Below the pieces are notes generated by a model, which made no database searches, was not told the origin of the DNA, and worked only from the letters and a program-made list of their open reading frames with translations. From Cellulomonas uda (lineage in GTDB: Bacteria > Actinomycetota > Actinomycetes > Actinomycetales > Cellulomonadaceae): 34,242 nt of DNA. Positions within the stretch are counted from its first letter, which is position 1. The number at the start of each line of letters is the position of its first letter. This document shows positions 24,754 through 32,926 of the stretch, piece by piece. Location: contig NZ_BJLP01000043.1 of assembly GCF_006538705.1 (NCBI RefSeq), forward strand, positions 1 to 34,242, read 5' to 3'. A program made the translations under genes and the position numbers.

Positions 24754-25492
24754 CGTAGGGCAGCTCCGCGGCGGTGCGGCCCACCAGGTCGGGGTGCGTC
24801 GTCCACAGCGCGTCCACCTCGGCGAGCAGCGCGTCGCGCTCCGCCGGGGACATCGCGATGAGGTGGCTGCGGCTCGCCGCCAACGCCCGCAGCGCGGGCG
24901 CCGTGATCGTCCGCGTCCAGACGACGTCGGTGCGCTGCCACGGGCCGATCTGCGGCCCCGCGAGCGGCGCTTCGCGGCGCGAGTAGTCGAGCGTGTCGCC
25001 GCGGTGCACGATCTCGAAGTACGCGTCCGCCCAGGAGGTGACGCCCTCGGCGACGACGTTCCACACGAGGGACAGCGAGCCGCCGGGTCGCAGCACGCGC
25101 GCCACTTCGGCGCTCGCGGCGACGGGGTCGAACCAGTGCCACGCCTGGCCCACCGTCACGACGTCCGCGCACGCGTCCGGCAACCCGGTGTCCTCGGCGG
25201 TGCCGCGGCGTGCGTCGACGCCGGCGAGCGCCGCGCTCAGCGCGGCGCGCATGACGTCGTCGGGCTCGACCGCGGTGACCCGCAGCCCGCCCAGCGCCAC
25301 GAGACCCGCGGTGAGCTTGCCCGTTCCGGCGCCCACGTCCACCACGTCGCGCGCGTCCGGTGGCACGAGCCACGCGACGGCCTCGGCGGGGTACGTGGGC
25401 CGCGCCGCGGCGTACGCCTCGACACCGCGGCCGAACGACGACGAACGCACCCGGTGCAGCTCGCTGCGCCAGTCCTGGCTCGGATCGGTCAT
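24719..25492 (-). CDS. SAM-dependent methyltransferase (class I)
   Basis: A 257-residue methyltransferase. Motif I VVDVGAGTGKLTAGL lies at about residues 50-64, motif II in RVTAVEPDDVM, motif III in RRGTAEDTGLPDACADVVTV, then the typical GQAWHWFDP (about 114-122) and LRPGGSLSLVWN (about 135-146). The AWHWFD group often includes trans-aconitate- or TAM-like methyltransferases, but the substrate is unknown. The ATG at 25492 has a G-run ribosome binding site (GGGGGG, about three bases upstream). It overlaps the HAD gene by 35 bases tail to tail and lies 22 bases downstream of hisN on the same strand. Confidence 0.9.
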   Translation of the reverse strand: MTDPSQDWRSELHRVRSSSFGRGVEAYAAARPTYPAEAVAWLVPPDARDVVDVGAGTGKLTAGLVALGGLRVTAVEPDDVMRAALSAALAGVDARRGTAEDTGLPDACADVVTVGQAWHWFDPVAASAEVARVLRPGGSLSLVWNVVAEGVTSWADAYFEIVHRGDTLDYSRREAPLAGPQIGPWQRTDVVWTRTITAPALRALAASRSHLIAMSPAERDALLAEVDALWTTHPDLVGRTAAELPYVTRCWRATTLS

Positions 25493-25514
25493 GCCGCCCC
25501 CCGTCGGTCGTGGC

Positions 25515-26312
25515 TCAGCCCGGCAGGTCCAACCGTGCCACGACCTCGTCGTGCAGCAGCCCGTTGGTCACCAGCGCGTTGCCGCCGAACGGCCCCGGCA
25601 CGCCGCTCACGGACGTGAACCGGCCGCCGGCCTCGGTGACGATCGGCACGAGCGCGGCCATGTCGTGCAGCGCGAGCTCGGGCTCGGCCGCGACGTCCAC
25701 GGCGCCCTCCGCGACGAGCACGTACGACCAGAAGTCGCCGTACGCGCGCGTGCGCCAGACCGTGCGCATGAGGTCGAGCACCTGCGGCAGCCGGTCCACG
25801 TCCTCCCACCCCGTGAGCGAGGAGTAGGAGAACGACGCGTCCTCGAGCCGGTCCACGCGCGAGACGTGCAGCTGCGTGGCCTGCGAGAGGGACCGACCGC
25901 TCCACGCGCCCGAGCCCTTCGCGGCCCACCAGCGCCGCCCGAGCGCCGGCGCGCTCACGAGGCCGACCACCACCTCGTCGCCGTCGAGCAGCGCGATCAG
26001 CGTCGCCCACACGGGCACGCCGCGCACGAAGTTCTTGGTGCCGTCGATCGGGTCGACGACCCACCGGCGCGGCCCGTGCCCCGTGTCGGGCAGCTCCTCG
26101 CCGTGCACCGCGTCCCGCGGGCGCGTGCGCGACAGCTGCGAGCGCACCAGCTCCTCGGCCGCGCGGTCGGCGTCCGACACCGGCGAGAGGTCGGGCTTGG
26201 TCTCCACGACCAGGTCGAGCGCCTTGAACCGCGAGAGGGTCAGCGAGTCGACCTGGTCCGCGATCACGTGGGCGAGGCGCAGGTCGTCGTCGTACCCGGT
26301 CCGCAGGCTCAT
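25515..26312 (-). CDS. hisN: Histidinol-phosphatase, inositol monophosphatase type
   Basis: A 265-residue member of the Mg-dependent inositol monophosphatase superfamily, closest to actinobacterial HisN, which removes phosphate from histidinol phosphate. Metal ligands are visible: Glu72 in HGEELP, then DPIDGT at 87-92, and the C-terminal LHDMAALVPIVTEAGG motif. The family variant GTKNFVRGVPVWATLIAL favours HisN over inositol phosphatases. The ATG at 26312 is six bases after TACGGT. It lies downstream of rsgA with a 22-base gap but has its own -10 box. No other his genes are present, so the name rests on sequence type. Confidence 0.88.
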   Translation of the reverse strand: MSLRTGYDDDLRLAHVIADQVDSLTLSRFKALDLVVETKPDLSPVSDADRAAEELVRSQLSRTRPRDAVHGEELPDTGHGPRRWVVDPIDGTKNFVRGVPVWATLIALLDGDEVVVGLVSAPALGRRWWAAKGSGAWSGRSLSQATQLHVSRVDRLEDASFSYSSLTGWEDVDRLPQVLDLMRTVWRTRAYGDFWSYVLVAEGAVDVAAEPELALHDMAALVPIVTEAGGRFTSVSGVPGPFGGNALVTNGLLHDEVVARLDLPG

Positions 26313-26334
26313 GGCGCCACCGTAGCGGTGCGGG

Positions 26335-27411
26335 TCACGACGCCGCGGGCGTGTCCGCCTCGCTCGTGCCGAGCCGGCTCGCCAGGATGCGCCGGAACGA
26401 GTCGACGCGCGCTGCGCGCGCGGCCCGCTCGACGTCGTCGTCGGCCGCGGCGACCCACTCGTCGAGCCCGCAGTCGGGCGCGTCCGCCGCGTGCGTGCAG
26501 CCGCGCGGGCAGCGCTCGTCGGACGCCTCCCCGAGGTCCCCGAACGCGTGCAGCAGGTGGTCGGGGTCGACGTGCGCGAGCCCGAAGGACCGCACTCCGG
26601 GGGTGTCGATCACCCACGTGGGCGCGCCCGGCCCGGGCACGCGCAGCGCGACCGCGGACGTCGACGTGTGCCGTCCGCGCCCGGTGACGGAGTTGACGAC
26701 GCCCGTGGCGCGCTGCGCGTCCGGCACGAGGGCGTTGACGAGAGTCGACTTGCCGACGCCGGAGTGCCCGACGAGCACGGACGTGCGCCCCGCGAGCGCC
26801 GCCCGCAGGTCCGCGAGGCCGTGGATCGCCCGCTCGCCGCGCGGACCCTCGGCGTGCGTCACGACGGTGCGCACCCCCACGGGGGAGTACATCCCGACGA
26901 GCGCGGCCGGGTCCGCGAGGTCCGCCTTCGTCAGCGCGAGCAGCACGTCCATGCGCGCGTCGTACGCGGCGGCGACGCACCGGTCGATCATGCGCGTGCG
27001 CGGCTCGGGGTCGGCGAGCGCCGTCACCACGACGAGCTGGTCGGCGTTCGCGACGATGACGCGCTCGACCGGGTCGGTGTCGTCGGCCGTGCGGCGCAGC
27101 ACCGTGCGGCGGTCCGTGATGCGCACGATGCGTGCGAGCGTGCCCTGCGCGCCCGTGGTGTCGCCCACCAGGTCGACGACGTCGCCGGGCACCACGCGCT
27201 CGCGGCCCAGCTCGCGGGCCTTCATCGCGGTCGCGGGCCGCTCGTCCGGGCCGTCCGCGTCGACCAGCACCGCGTACCGGCCGCGGTCGACGCCCGTGAC
27301 CATCGCGCGCTGCGCGTCCGCGTGCTCCGGGCGCTGCTTGGTCCGGGGCCGTGACCCCTTGCCGGGCCGGATCCGCACGTCGGACTCGTCGTACTGCCTC
27401 CGCCTCGTCAC
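26335..27411 (-). CDS. rsgA: Ribosome small-subunit-dependent GTPase RsgA
   Basis: A 358-residue circularly permuted GTPase that helps mature the 30S subunit. An N-terminal OB-fold region (about 35-100) is followed by G4 TKAD at 161-164, the P-loop GHSGVGKS at 215-222 and G3 DTPG at 269-272, an order diagnostic for the family. A zinc knuckle uses Cys301, Cys305, His307 and Cys314. The GTG start overlaps the aroA stop by four bases, so it is translationally coupled to aroA. Adjacency of aroA, rsgA and hisN is common in actinobacteria. Confidence 0.96.
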   Translation of the reverse strand: MTRRRQYDESDVRIRPGKGSRPRTKQRPEHADAQRAMVTGVDRGRYAVLVDADGPDERPATAMKARELGRERVVPGDVVDLVGDTTGAQGTLARIVRITDRRTVLRRTADDTDPVERVIVANADQLVVVTALADPEPRTRMIDRCVAAAYDARMDVLLALTKADLADPAALVGMYSPVGVRTVVTHAEGPRGERAIHGLADLRAALAGRTSVLVGHSGVGKSTLVNALVPDAQRATGVVNSVTGRGRHTSTSAVALRVPGPGAPTWVIDTPGVRSFGLAHVDPDHLLHAFGDLGEASDERCPRGCTHAADAPDCGLDEWVAAADDDVERAARAARVDSFRRILASRLGTSEADTPAAS

Positions 27412-28712
27412 GAGGGGGCGTCACCCGCCAGCATCCGGTCCCACAGCCCGACGAAGTCCGGGATGGTCTTCGCGGTCGTCGCGACGTCCTCGACCTGGAC
27501 CCCCGGCACACGCAGCCCGACGAGCGCGCCCGCGGTCGCCATGCGGTGGTCCGCGTACGAGCGCCACGTCCCGGCGACGAGCGGGCGCGGCGTGATGACG
27601 AGACCGTCGGCGGTCTGCTCCGCCTGCCCGCCGAGGCGCGTGATCTCGCTCGCGAGCGCCGCCAGGCGGTCCGTCTCGTGGCCGCGCAGGTGCGCGATGC
27701 CGCGCAGGCGCGTGGGGGAGTCGGCCAGCACCGCGAGCGCGGCGATGGTCGGCGCGATCTCACCCGCCGCGTGCAGGTCGAGGTCCACGCCCCGGACGAC
27801 TCCGGTGCCGGTCACCGCGAGCTCGTCGCCGACGAGCGCGGTGCGTCCACCCATGCGCTCGAGGATCCCCGGCAGCAGCGCGCCCGGCTGCGTGGTCCGC
27901 GCGGGCCACCCCGGGACGCGGACGGTGCCGCCCGCGACGAGCGCCGCGCACAGGAAGGGCGCGGCGTTGGACAGGTCCGGCTCGACGCGCACGTCCCGGC
28001 CCGCGACCGGGCCGGGGGCCACCTCCCAGATCGCCGGGCGCGAGTCGTCGACCTGGATGCCCGCGGCGCGCATCGCCGCGACGGTCATCTCGATGTGCGG
28101 CAGGCTCGGCAGCGTCGGGCCGGTGTGCCGCACGACGAGGCCCTGGTCGAACCGTGCGGCGGCGAGCAGCAGGCCGGACACGAACTGGCTCGACCCGGAC
28201 GCGTCGACGTCGACGCTGCCGCCGCGCACCGACCCGTGCCCGTGCACCGTGAAGGGCAGCCGCCCGGCCTCGCCCTCCTCGTCGACCCGCACGCCCAGAG
28301 CCTGCAGCGCACGGATCACCGGACCCATCGGGCGCACCAGCGCCTCGGCGTCGCCCGTGAAGCGCACCGGACCGTCGGCGAGCGCGGCGACCGCCGGCAG
28401 GAACCGCATGACCGTGCCCGCGAGCCCGCAGTCGATGCGCACGCCGCCGCGCAGCGGGCCGGGCGTGACCAGCACGTCGTCGTCCGGCGTGACCTGCACG
28501 CCGAGCTGACCGAGCGCCGCGGCCATGAGGCGCGTGTCACGCGACAGGAGCGCCGAGCGCAGGCGTCCGGGGGAGTCGGCGAGCGCGGCGAGGACGAGGT
28601 AGCGGTTGGTGAGCGACTTCGACCCGGGGACCTCCACGCGCGCGTCGAGCGGTGCGGTCGCGGTCGGCGCCGGCCACAGCGGCAGGGACGTCGGCGGGAG
28701 GGTCGCGGTCAT
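27408..28712 (-). CDS. aroA: 3-phosphoshikimate 1-carboxyvinyltransferase (EPSP synthase)
   Basis: A 434-residue cytosolic enzyme of the shikimate pathway that joins phosphoenolpyruvate to shikimate 3-phosphate. Signatures are [10 protein letters not shown] (Lys32), [15 protein letters not shown], the RPMGP loop near residue 119, [27 protein letters not shown] and [10 protein letters not shown]. The length is normal. The ATG at 28712 is preferred because TAGCCT sits seven bases before it; a longer frame adds six residues without a signal. It is first in the aroA-rsgA overlapping pair and divergent from the unknown gene at 28763. Confidence 0.97.
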   Translation of the reverse strand: MTATLPPTSLPLWPAPTATAPLDARVEVPGSKSLTNRYLVLAALADSPGRLRSALLSRDTRLMAAALGQLGVQVTPDDDVLVTPGPLRGGVRIDCGLAGTVMRFLPAVAALADGPVRFTGDAEALVRPMGPVIRALQALGVRVDEEGEAGRLPFTVHGHGSVRGGSVDVDASGSSQFVSGLLLAAARFDQGLVVRHTGPTLPSLPHIEMTVAAMRAAGIQVDDSRPAIWEVAPGPVAGRDVRVEPDLSNAAPFLCAALVAGGTVRVPGWPARTTQPGALLPGILERMGGRTALVGDELAVTGTGVVRGVDLDLHAAGEIAPTIAALAVLADSPTRLRGIAHLRGHETDRLAALASEITRLGGQAEQTADGLVITPRPLVAGTWRSYADHRMATAGALVGLRVPGVQVEDVATTAKTIPDFVGLWDRMLAGDAPS

Positions 28713-28762
28713 GGCGCCCAGGCTAGTCACGCGCAGCCGGACGGACGGTCTAGGCTCACGCC

Positions 28763-29620
28763 GTGAACACGCAGAATCAGGACATTCTCCCTCTCGGTCC
28801 CGCTCCGCGCCCCGCCACGGACGACGACCTGACCGCCCGCCTGCGCACCGCGCTCACCACGTCCGCGGGCGTCGAGCCCGCGTCCGCCGAGCACCTGCGC
28901 GTGGCGGCGAGCGTCGCCGGCGCGGACGTCCCGACGCTCGACGTCGACCTCACGGGCGTCACGGTCTCGCCGCGCGAGGCGCGCGCATCGCGCGCCGCCG
29001 CGGGTGCGCCGGACCCCGTGGCGCGTGAGCGCGGCACCGTGGGCAAGCTGCGCGTCGAGGCGCACCCGGTCACGGTCGTGGGTGCGGCCGTCGACGTCGT
29101 GGTCGAGGCCGCCGGGGTGCCGTTCGAGTGGGTCGAGACCGCCGACGGCGGGGTGGGCCTCGCGTGGGTCGAGCCGGACGCGTCGAGCCCGGTGACCGGC
29201 TCCGCCCGCCTCGCGGTGCCGGCGCGCGCGATCCAGGCGGCCGCCGAGCGCGTCGCGGCGCAGCTCGCCGCCGCCAACGGCCTCACGCTCGCGCGGCTCG
29301 ACGTCCGGCTCGCCCCGGCCGGCGACAACGGCGTCGCCGTCACCGTCGAGGCCCAGGTCAAGAAGACCCTGCTGTCCGCCACGGTCGAGGCCGGCATGAC
29401 CGCGGTCGTCGACGACGCGCTGGGCGTCACGCTGCGTGACGTGCGCGTCACGAGCCGCAACCCGGTGGTCGCGGCGCTGCTGGTCGCGGCGCGCAGCCGC
29501 GTCGAGCGCTACGACGGGCGCCGGTTCGACCTCGTGTCCGAGCTGCCCGCGGGCATCCGCCTCGCGGACGTGCGCGTCACGGTGGGCGACGAGGTCGTGC
29601 TGACGGCTCGCGCGCAGTGA
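28763..29620 (+). CDS. Conserved unknown protein, possibly related to DUF6286/LmeA-like proteins
   Basis: A 285-residue protein without signal peptide or membrane segment. The middle (about 85-250) has alternating beta strands with an [21 protein letters not shown] helix, and the pattern [20 protein letters not shown] near the C-terminus. The layout recalls lipid-binding DUF2993/LmeA-type domains, but I am not sure. The GTG is six bases after TAGGCT (leaderless type). It ends with a run of five 8-bp-spaced TGA triplets and a strong hairpin terminator. It is divergent from aroA. Confidence 0.7.
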   Translation: MNTQNQDILPLGPAPRPATDDDLTARLRTALTTSAGVEPASAEHLRVAASVAGADVPTLDVDLTGVTVSPREARASRAAAGAPDPVARERGTVGKLRVEAHPVTVVGAAVDVVVEAAGVPFEWVETADGGVGLAWVEPDASSPVTGSARLAVPARAIQAAAERVAAQLAAANGLTLARLDVRLAPAGDNGVAVTVEAQVKKTLLSATVEAGMTAVVDDALGVTLRDVRVTSRNPVVAALLVAARSRVERYDGRRFDLVSELPAGIRLADVRVTVGDEVVLTARAQ

Positions 29621-29652
29621 CGCAGTGACGCAGTGACGCACTGACGCACTGA
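29618..29652. repeat. 8-bp tandem repeat placing TGA in all three frames
   Basis: TGACGCAG is present twice and TGACGCAC twice, followed by a partial unit. TGA falls at 29618 (the real stop), 29626, 29634, 29642 and 29650. Because eight is not a multiple of three, the copies close all three plus-strand frames. Direct observation. Confidence 0.95.
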
Positions 29653-29654
29653 CG

Positions 29655-29690
29655 CCGGACCGTCCCGTCCGACCGGTCGGGACGGTCCGG
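29655..29690. terminator. Hairpin terminator between convergent genes
   Basis: A perfect 13-base-pair stem, CCGGACCGTCCCG (29655-29667) with its complement (29678-29690), around a 10-base loop. No U tract follows, as is common in high-GC actinobacteria. It lies between the unknown gene and the DoxX-like gene and could act in both directions. Confidence 0.8.
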
Positions 29691-29719
29691 GTGTCGCGGC
29701 GTGCCAGGAGCTCGGCGGG

Positions 29720-30199
29720 TCAGGCCTCGTCGGCCCTCGCCGCGACCCGGCGCTCGTGCGCGTCCTCGAGTCGCCACCGCAGACCGGGCCGTCCCTCGCG
29801 GTCGGCGGCGACGAGCACCGCCCCCGCGGCGAACGCGAGCGAGCGGACCAGACGGTCCCGGCGCGCCCGCTTCTGGTGCGGCGTGCGCTCGGCGCGGTCC
29901 GGCAGGTTCACCAGGACGAGCGGCGCGGTCAGCCCGGCGAGCGCGAGCGCGGCGGTGCGGGGCGCCTTGCCGGCCGCGAGCGCGACCGCGGCCAGCGTGA
30001 CCGCCGCGCCGTGCGCCCGGACCAGCGCGGTGAGCTGCTCGTCGGTCACGTCCACGCGCGCGCCCGGCGCGGCCTTCCCGACCCGGTCGACCGCCGCCCG
30101 GGCCGCGGCGACGTGCGGCGCGGGGGAGCGCAGCGCGTCGACCCCCTCGGTCAGGAACCACGAGGCGAACAGCGGGCGGGCGATCCGGCGGAGCAGCAC
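29720..30199 (-). CDS. DoxX-family membrane protein
   Basis: A 159-residue protein with the DoxX-type N-terminus [25 protein letters not shown] and further hydrophobic stretches around residues 65-100 and 125-145, giving about four membrane helices. DoxX-like proteins are membrane proteins of mostly unknown role, in some cases tied to oxidative or thiol stress. The neighbouring sigR locus is suggestive but not proof. The GTG at 30199 has AAGGGG as ribosome binding site. It is divergent from sigR; the 84 bases between hold the sigR stress promoter. Confidence 0.82.
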   Translation of the reverse strand: MLLRRIARPLFASWFLTEGVDALRSPAPHVAAARAAVDRVGKAAPGARVDVTDEQLTALVRAHGAAVTLAAVALAAGKAPRTAALALAGLTAPLVLVNLPDRAERTPHQKRARRDRLVRSLAFAAGAVLVAADREGRPGLRWRLEDAHERRVAARADEA

Positions 30200-30247
30200 G
30201 GTGACCCCTTCTCGTCGGTCAGCGGTCGTCCCCACGCTACTGCGCGC

Positions 30248-30274
30248 GGGAATCGCGCGCCGCCCGCGCGTGTT
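30248..30274 (+). promoter_or_regulatory. SigR/SigH-type autoregulatory promoter
   Basis: GGGAAT (30248-30253) and GTT (30272-30274) are separated by exactly 18 bases, matching the known actinobacterial SigR/SigH consensus GGGAAT-N18-GTT at every defined base. Transcription should start near 30281, just before the in-frame ATG at 30284. This predicts that the thiol-stress sigma factor activates its own gene. Confidence 0.85.
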
Positions 30275-30458
30275 GCGCCCACCATGACCTGTGTCGCCGA
30301 GCCCGCCACGGGGCGAGCCCCCGAGCCAGCCGCAGCGGTCGCCGGCCACCCCGCCGGTGCGCCCGCGCCGGGCCGCGGCGCACTGGGTGCGCTCGTGACC
30401 CTCGTCGCCGCGCTGTCCGTACCGCGACCGTCGGCCGGTGACGCACGGGTGGCGGGCA

Positions 30459-30464
30459 TAGGCT
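30459..30464 (+). promoter_or_regulatory. Housekeeping -10 box of sigR
   Basis: TAGGCT lies eight bases before the ATG at 30473 and matches the -10 boxes seen before many genes here. It would supply basal, leaderless synthesis of the short sigma factor. Confidence 0.55.
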
Positions 30465-30472
30465 CGGCCCCG

Positions 30473-31159
30473 ATGAGCGACGAGACGCCCGACCCCCAGC
30501 CGGCCGACACGGCGATCCCGGACATCGAGCCGATGCCCGAGGGCGGCTCGCGCGCGCCCGACGCCGAGGACGAGACCGCACGCGCCGCACGGTTCGAGCA
30601 GGACGCGCTCGTGTACCTCGACCAGCTGTACGGCGCCGCGCTGCGTATGACGCGCAACCCGGCCGACGCCGAGGACCTGGTCCAGGAGACGTTCACGAAG
30701 GCGTTCGCCGCGTTCCACCAGTACAAGCCGGGGACGAACCTCAAGGCGTGGCTGTACCGGATCCTGACGAACACCTACATCAACACCTACCGCAAGAAGC
30801 AGCGCGAGCCGCAGCAGTCGCACGCCGAGGAGATCGAGGACTGGCAGCTCGCGCGGGCGGCGTCGCACACGTCGAGCGGTCTGCGCTCGGCGGAGGCCGA
30901 GGCGCTGGACCACCTGCCGGACTCGGACGTGAAGGATGCGCTGCAGCGCATCCCGGAGGAGTTCCGGATCGCGGTCTACCTCGCGGACGTCGAGGGCTTC
31001 GCGTACAAGGAGATCGCCGAGATCATGGGGACGCCGATCGGGACCGTGATGTCCCGCCTGCACCGTGGCCGCGGTCAGCTGCGTGAGCTGCTCGCGGACT
31101 ACGCGCGGGAGCGCGGGCTGGTGCCCGCGGTGCACGGCTCGTCGAAGGAGGGCGAGTGA
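30473..31159 (+). CDS. sigR: ECF sigma factor, SigR/SigH type (thiol-oxidative stress)
   Basis: A 228-residue ECF sigma factor. Region 2 is [20 protein letters not shown] to [11 protein letters not shown] (about 53-105), and region 4 is [20 protein letters not shown] to [20 protein letters not shown] (about 160-200). The following gene encodes a zinc anti-sigma factor, so this is the SigR-RsrA (SigH-RshA) switch that turns on thioredoxin and other thiol-repair genes when cysteines are oxidised. Two starts are plausible: ATG 30473 (after TAGGCT) for the normal form, and in-frame ATG 30284 directly after the SigR-type promoter, adding 63 residues. Streptomyces makes just such a long, unstable isoform. 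The stop overlaps the rsrA start. Confidence 0.95.
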   Translation: MSDETPDPQPADTAIPDIEPMPEGGSRAPDAEDETARAARFEQDALVYLDQLYGAALRMTRNPADAEDLVQETFTKAFAAFHQYKPGTNLKAWLYRILTNTYINTYRKKQREPQQSHAEEIEDWQLARAASHTSSGLRSAEAEALDHLPDSDVKDALQRIPEEFRIAVYLADVEGFAYKEIAEIMGTPIGTVMSRLHRGRGQLRELLADYARERGLVPAVHGSSKEGE

Positions 31160-31446
31160 TGACCGGGAGCGACTGGACCGAGCCGCGGGTGTCGTCCACG
31201 GGCTGCGACTGCGACGAGGCGGTCTCGGAGCTGTGGGCGTACCTGGACTCCGAGCTGGAGCCCGTCGAGGCGCAGCGCGTCAAGGCGCACCTCGAGGGCT
31301 GCTCGGGCTGCCTCAGCGAGCACGACGTCGAGCTCGTCGTGAAGAAGCTCGTGCGCCGCTGCTGGCAGGACGAGGACGTGGCGCCCGCCGAGCTGCACGC
31401 GCGCATCCGCGCGACGCTCACGACCATCCGGATCACGCAGGCCTAG
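31159..31446 (+). CDS. rsrA: Zinc-binding anti-sigma factor, RsrA/RshA type
   Basis: A 95-residue anti-sigma factor that holds SigR inactive while reduced and releases it when its cysteines form a disulfide. The ZAS motif His44-x3-Cys48-x2-Cys51 is clear (HLEGCSGC), and Cys18 (with Cys16 nearby) matches the N-terminal zinc/redox cysteine. VKKLVRRCW is also typical. The ATG at 31159 overlaps the sigR stop by one base (TGATG) and has GGAGG seven bases upstream; a GTG one codon earlier is possible. It is followed by a strong bidirectional terminator. Confidence 0.95.
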   Translation: MTGSDWTEPRVSSTGCDCDEAVSELWAYLDSELEPVEAQRVKAHLEGCSGCLSEHDVELVVKKLVRRCWQDEDVAPAELHARIRATLTTIRITQA

Positions 31447-31490
31447 GACATCCGCGGCCGTCGGGCATCCGCAGCCGCACGGCACGCACG

Positions 31491-31529
31491 ACGAAGGCCC
31501 CGCCACCTGTCGGTGTGCGGGGCCTTCGT
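31491..31529. terminator. Strong bidirectional hairpin terminator
   Basis: A perfect 13-base-pair stem, ACGAAGGCCCCGC (31491-31503) with its complement (31517-31529). The loop adds CACC/GGTG pairing with a single-base bulge. It lies between rsrA (plus) and bL37 (minus), so it should end transcription of both. The most convincing terminator in the window. Confidence 0.9.
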
Positions 31530-31565
31530 ACGGGTGCGTCGGCGGCGACCCTGCTGAGCGTGCGC

Positions 31566-31640
31566 TCAGGCGTTGGGGCGCTTGCCGTGGTTCGCCGCGC
31601 TCCCGGCGCGGGAGCGGCGCTTGCGGCCACGCTTGCTCAT
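31566..31640 (-). CDS. 50S ribosomal protein bL37
   Basis: A 24-residue, very basic protein (MSKRGRKRRSRAGSAANHGK plus RPNA), too short for ordinary gene finding. It matches the actinobacterial ribosomal protein bL37 known from mycobacterial ribosome structures, with the conserved SKRGRK start and ANHGKRPNA end. It binds rRNA in the large subunit. The ATG at 31640 has a GAAGGGAAG ribosome binding site about five bases upstream. It is a single gene between the rsrA terminator and the pilT upstream region. Confidence 0.88.
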   Translation of the reverse strand: MSKRGRKRRSRAGSAANHGKRPNA

Positions 31641-31757
31641 GGGGCTTCCCTTCGTCGGCCTCGGTCGCGGAGTTGCATGCCATCGTCCCACATCCCCGGG
31701 GTGCTCCCGGACGCGTGCGCACGCCTCGGACGGGCGCCGGTCCGCGGCGCGCGGGAC

Positions 31758-31767
31758 GGTACGTACC
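31758..31767. promoter_or_regulatory. 10-bp perfect palindrome upstream of pilT
   Basis: GGTACGTACC is a perfect palindrome directly before the CTCAA element of the presumed pilT promoter. It may be an operator; nothing else supports this. Confidence 0.3.
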
Positions 31768-31768
31768 T

Positions 31769-31797
31769 CTCAAGTCGCTCGGGCGGCGGACCGATGA
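31769..31797 (+). promoter_or_regulatory. FliA/WhiG-like promoter motif at the pilT start
   Basis: CTCAA (31769-31773) and ACCGATGA (31790-31797) are spaced by 16 bases. This fits the actinobacterial motility consensus CTCA[A/C]-N15-17-GCCGAA and six of eight bases of the general FliA -10 GCCGATAA. The -10 overlaps the ATG at 31794, so the message would start near the in-frame GTG at 31806, making that the functional, leaderless start. Confidence 0.45.
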
Positions 31798-32894
31798 CAT
31801 CCCTCGTGAGCGCGCCCACGCAGTCCGTCATCCCGTTCCTGCACGCCCTGGCCAGCACGGGCGGCTCCGACCTGCACTGCAAGGTGGGCTCCGCCCCCCG
31901 CGTGCGGGTCGACGGCCGGCTGCGCAAGCTGCAGGTGCCCGACCTCACGCCGCGCGACACCGAGGCGATGCTCGAGGAGGTCCTGCCCGACGACCTGGTG
32001 CAGACGTTCCGCGAGTCGCACGAGGCGGACTTCGCGTACTCGCTGTCGGGTGTGGGCCGGTTCCGCGTCAACGCGTACCAGGCGCGCGGCACGTACGGCC
32101 TGGTGTTCCGGCGCGTCGCGGTGGGTGCCCAGCCGCTGGGTGAGCTCGGGATCCCCGAGGTCGTGGGCGAGCTCGCGCTCGAGCCGCGCGGGCTGGTGCT
32201 GGTGACGGGCCCGACCGGGTCCGGCAAGACGACGACGCTCGCGTCGATGGTCGACCTCATCAACAGCTACCGCGAGGTCAACATCGTCACGATCGAGGAC
32301 CCGATCGAGATCCTGCACCACGACAAGAAGGCGATCGTCTCGCAGCGCGAGGTGCGCCAGGACACCGCGGACTTCACGGTCGCGCTGCGCGCCGCGATGC
32401 GTCAGGACCCGGACGTGATCCTCGTCGGCGAGATGCGTGACATCGAGACGGTGCGAGCGGCGCTGTCCGCGGCCGAGACCGGCCACCTCGTGCTGTCCAC
32501 GCTGCACACGATCGACGCCCCCGAGACGATCAACCGCATCGTCGACTTCTTCCCGCTGCACGAGCAGAAGCAGGTGCGCGTCGCGCTCTCGCAGGCGCTG
32601 CGCGGTGTCGTGTCCCAGCGCCTGGTGCGCAAGGCGGACGGCTCGGGCCGGCGTGCCGCTGTGGAGGTCATGGTCAACACGGGCCGCACGGCCGAGGCGA
32701 TCCTCGACCCGCAGAACAGCGCGCCGCTGGTGGACCTCATCCGCGAGGGCGACTACTACAAGATGCAGACGTTCGACCAGCACCTGTTCCGCATGGTGCG
32801 GGACGGCGAGATCACGTACGAGGAGGCCATCGGGGCGTCCACGAGCCCGCACGACCTCACGGTCGAGCTGCGCGCGGCGGGAATCGTCTCCTGA
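31794..32894 (+). CDS. pilT: Twitching motility ATPase PilT
   Basis: A 366-residue hexameric ATPase that retracts type IV pili. The N-terminal PAS-like domain begins ALASTGGSDLHCKVGSAPRV. Walker A GPTGSGKT is at residues 139-146, followed by VTIEDPIEILH (Asp box), RQDPDVILVGEMRD (Walker B region), GHLVLSTLHT (His box), and ALRGVVSQRLV (resembling the AIRNLI motif). No other pilus genes are adjacent, so it must act with components elsewhere. ATG 31794 is reported. The in-frame GTG at 31806 may be the real start, because a motility-type -10 box overlaps the ATG. A hairpin follows the stop. Confidence 0.94.
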   Translation: MTSLVSAPTQSVIPFLHALASTGGSDLHCKVGSAPRVRVDGRLRKLQVPDLTPRDTEAMLEEVLPDDLVQTFRESHEADFAYSLSGVGRFRVNAYQARGTYGLVFRRVAVGAQPLGELGIPEVVGELALEPRGLVLVTGPTGSGKTTTLASMVDLINSYREVNIVTIEDPIEILHHDKKAIVSQREVRQDTADFTVALRAAMRQDPDVILVGEMRDIETVRAALSAAETGHLVLSTLHTIDAPETINRIVDFFPLHEQKQVRVALSQALRGVVSQRLVRKADGSGRRAAVEVMVNTGRTAEAILDPQNSAPLVDLIREGDYYKMQTFDQHLFRMVRDGEITYEEAIGASTSPHDLTVELRAAGIVS

Positions 32895-32926
32895 CCCTGC
32901 TCGCCGCGCGGCGAGTGCTCAGGGTC
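32893..32926. terminator. Hairpin terminator between pilT and the DUF2306 gene
   Basis: An outer stem GACCCTG/CAGGGTC (32893-32899 and 32920-32926) encloses an inner stem CTCGCC/GGCGAG (32900-32905 and 32910-32915) with a GCGC loop and a four-base bulge. It overlaps both stop codons of the convergent genes. Confidence 0.65.

Noticed and set aside
32879..32884. A second GGGAAT element as a SigR promoter
   Set aside because: It is inside the end of pilT and has no GTT at the right distance.
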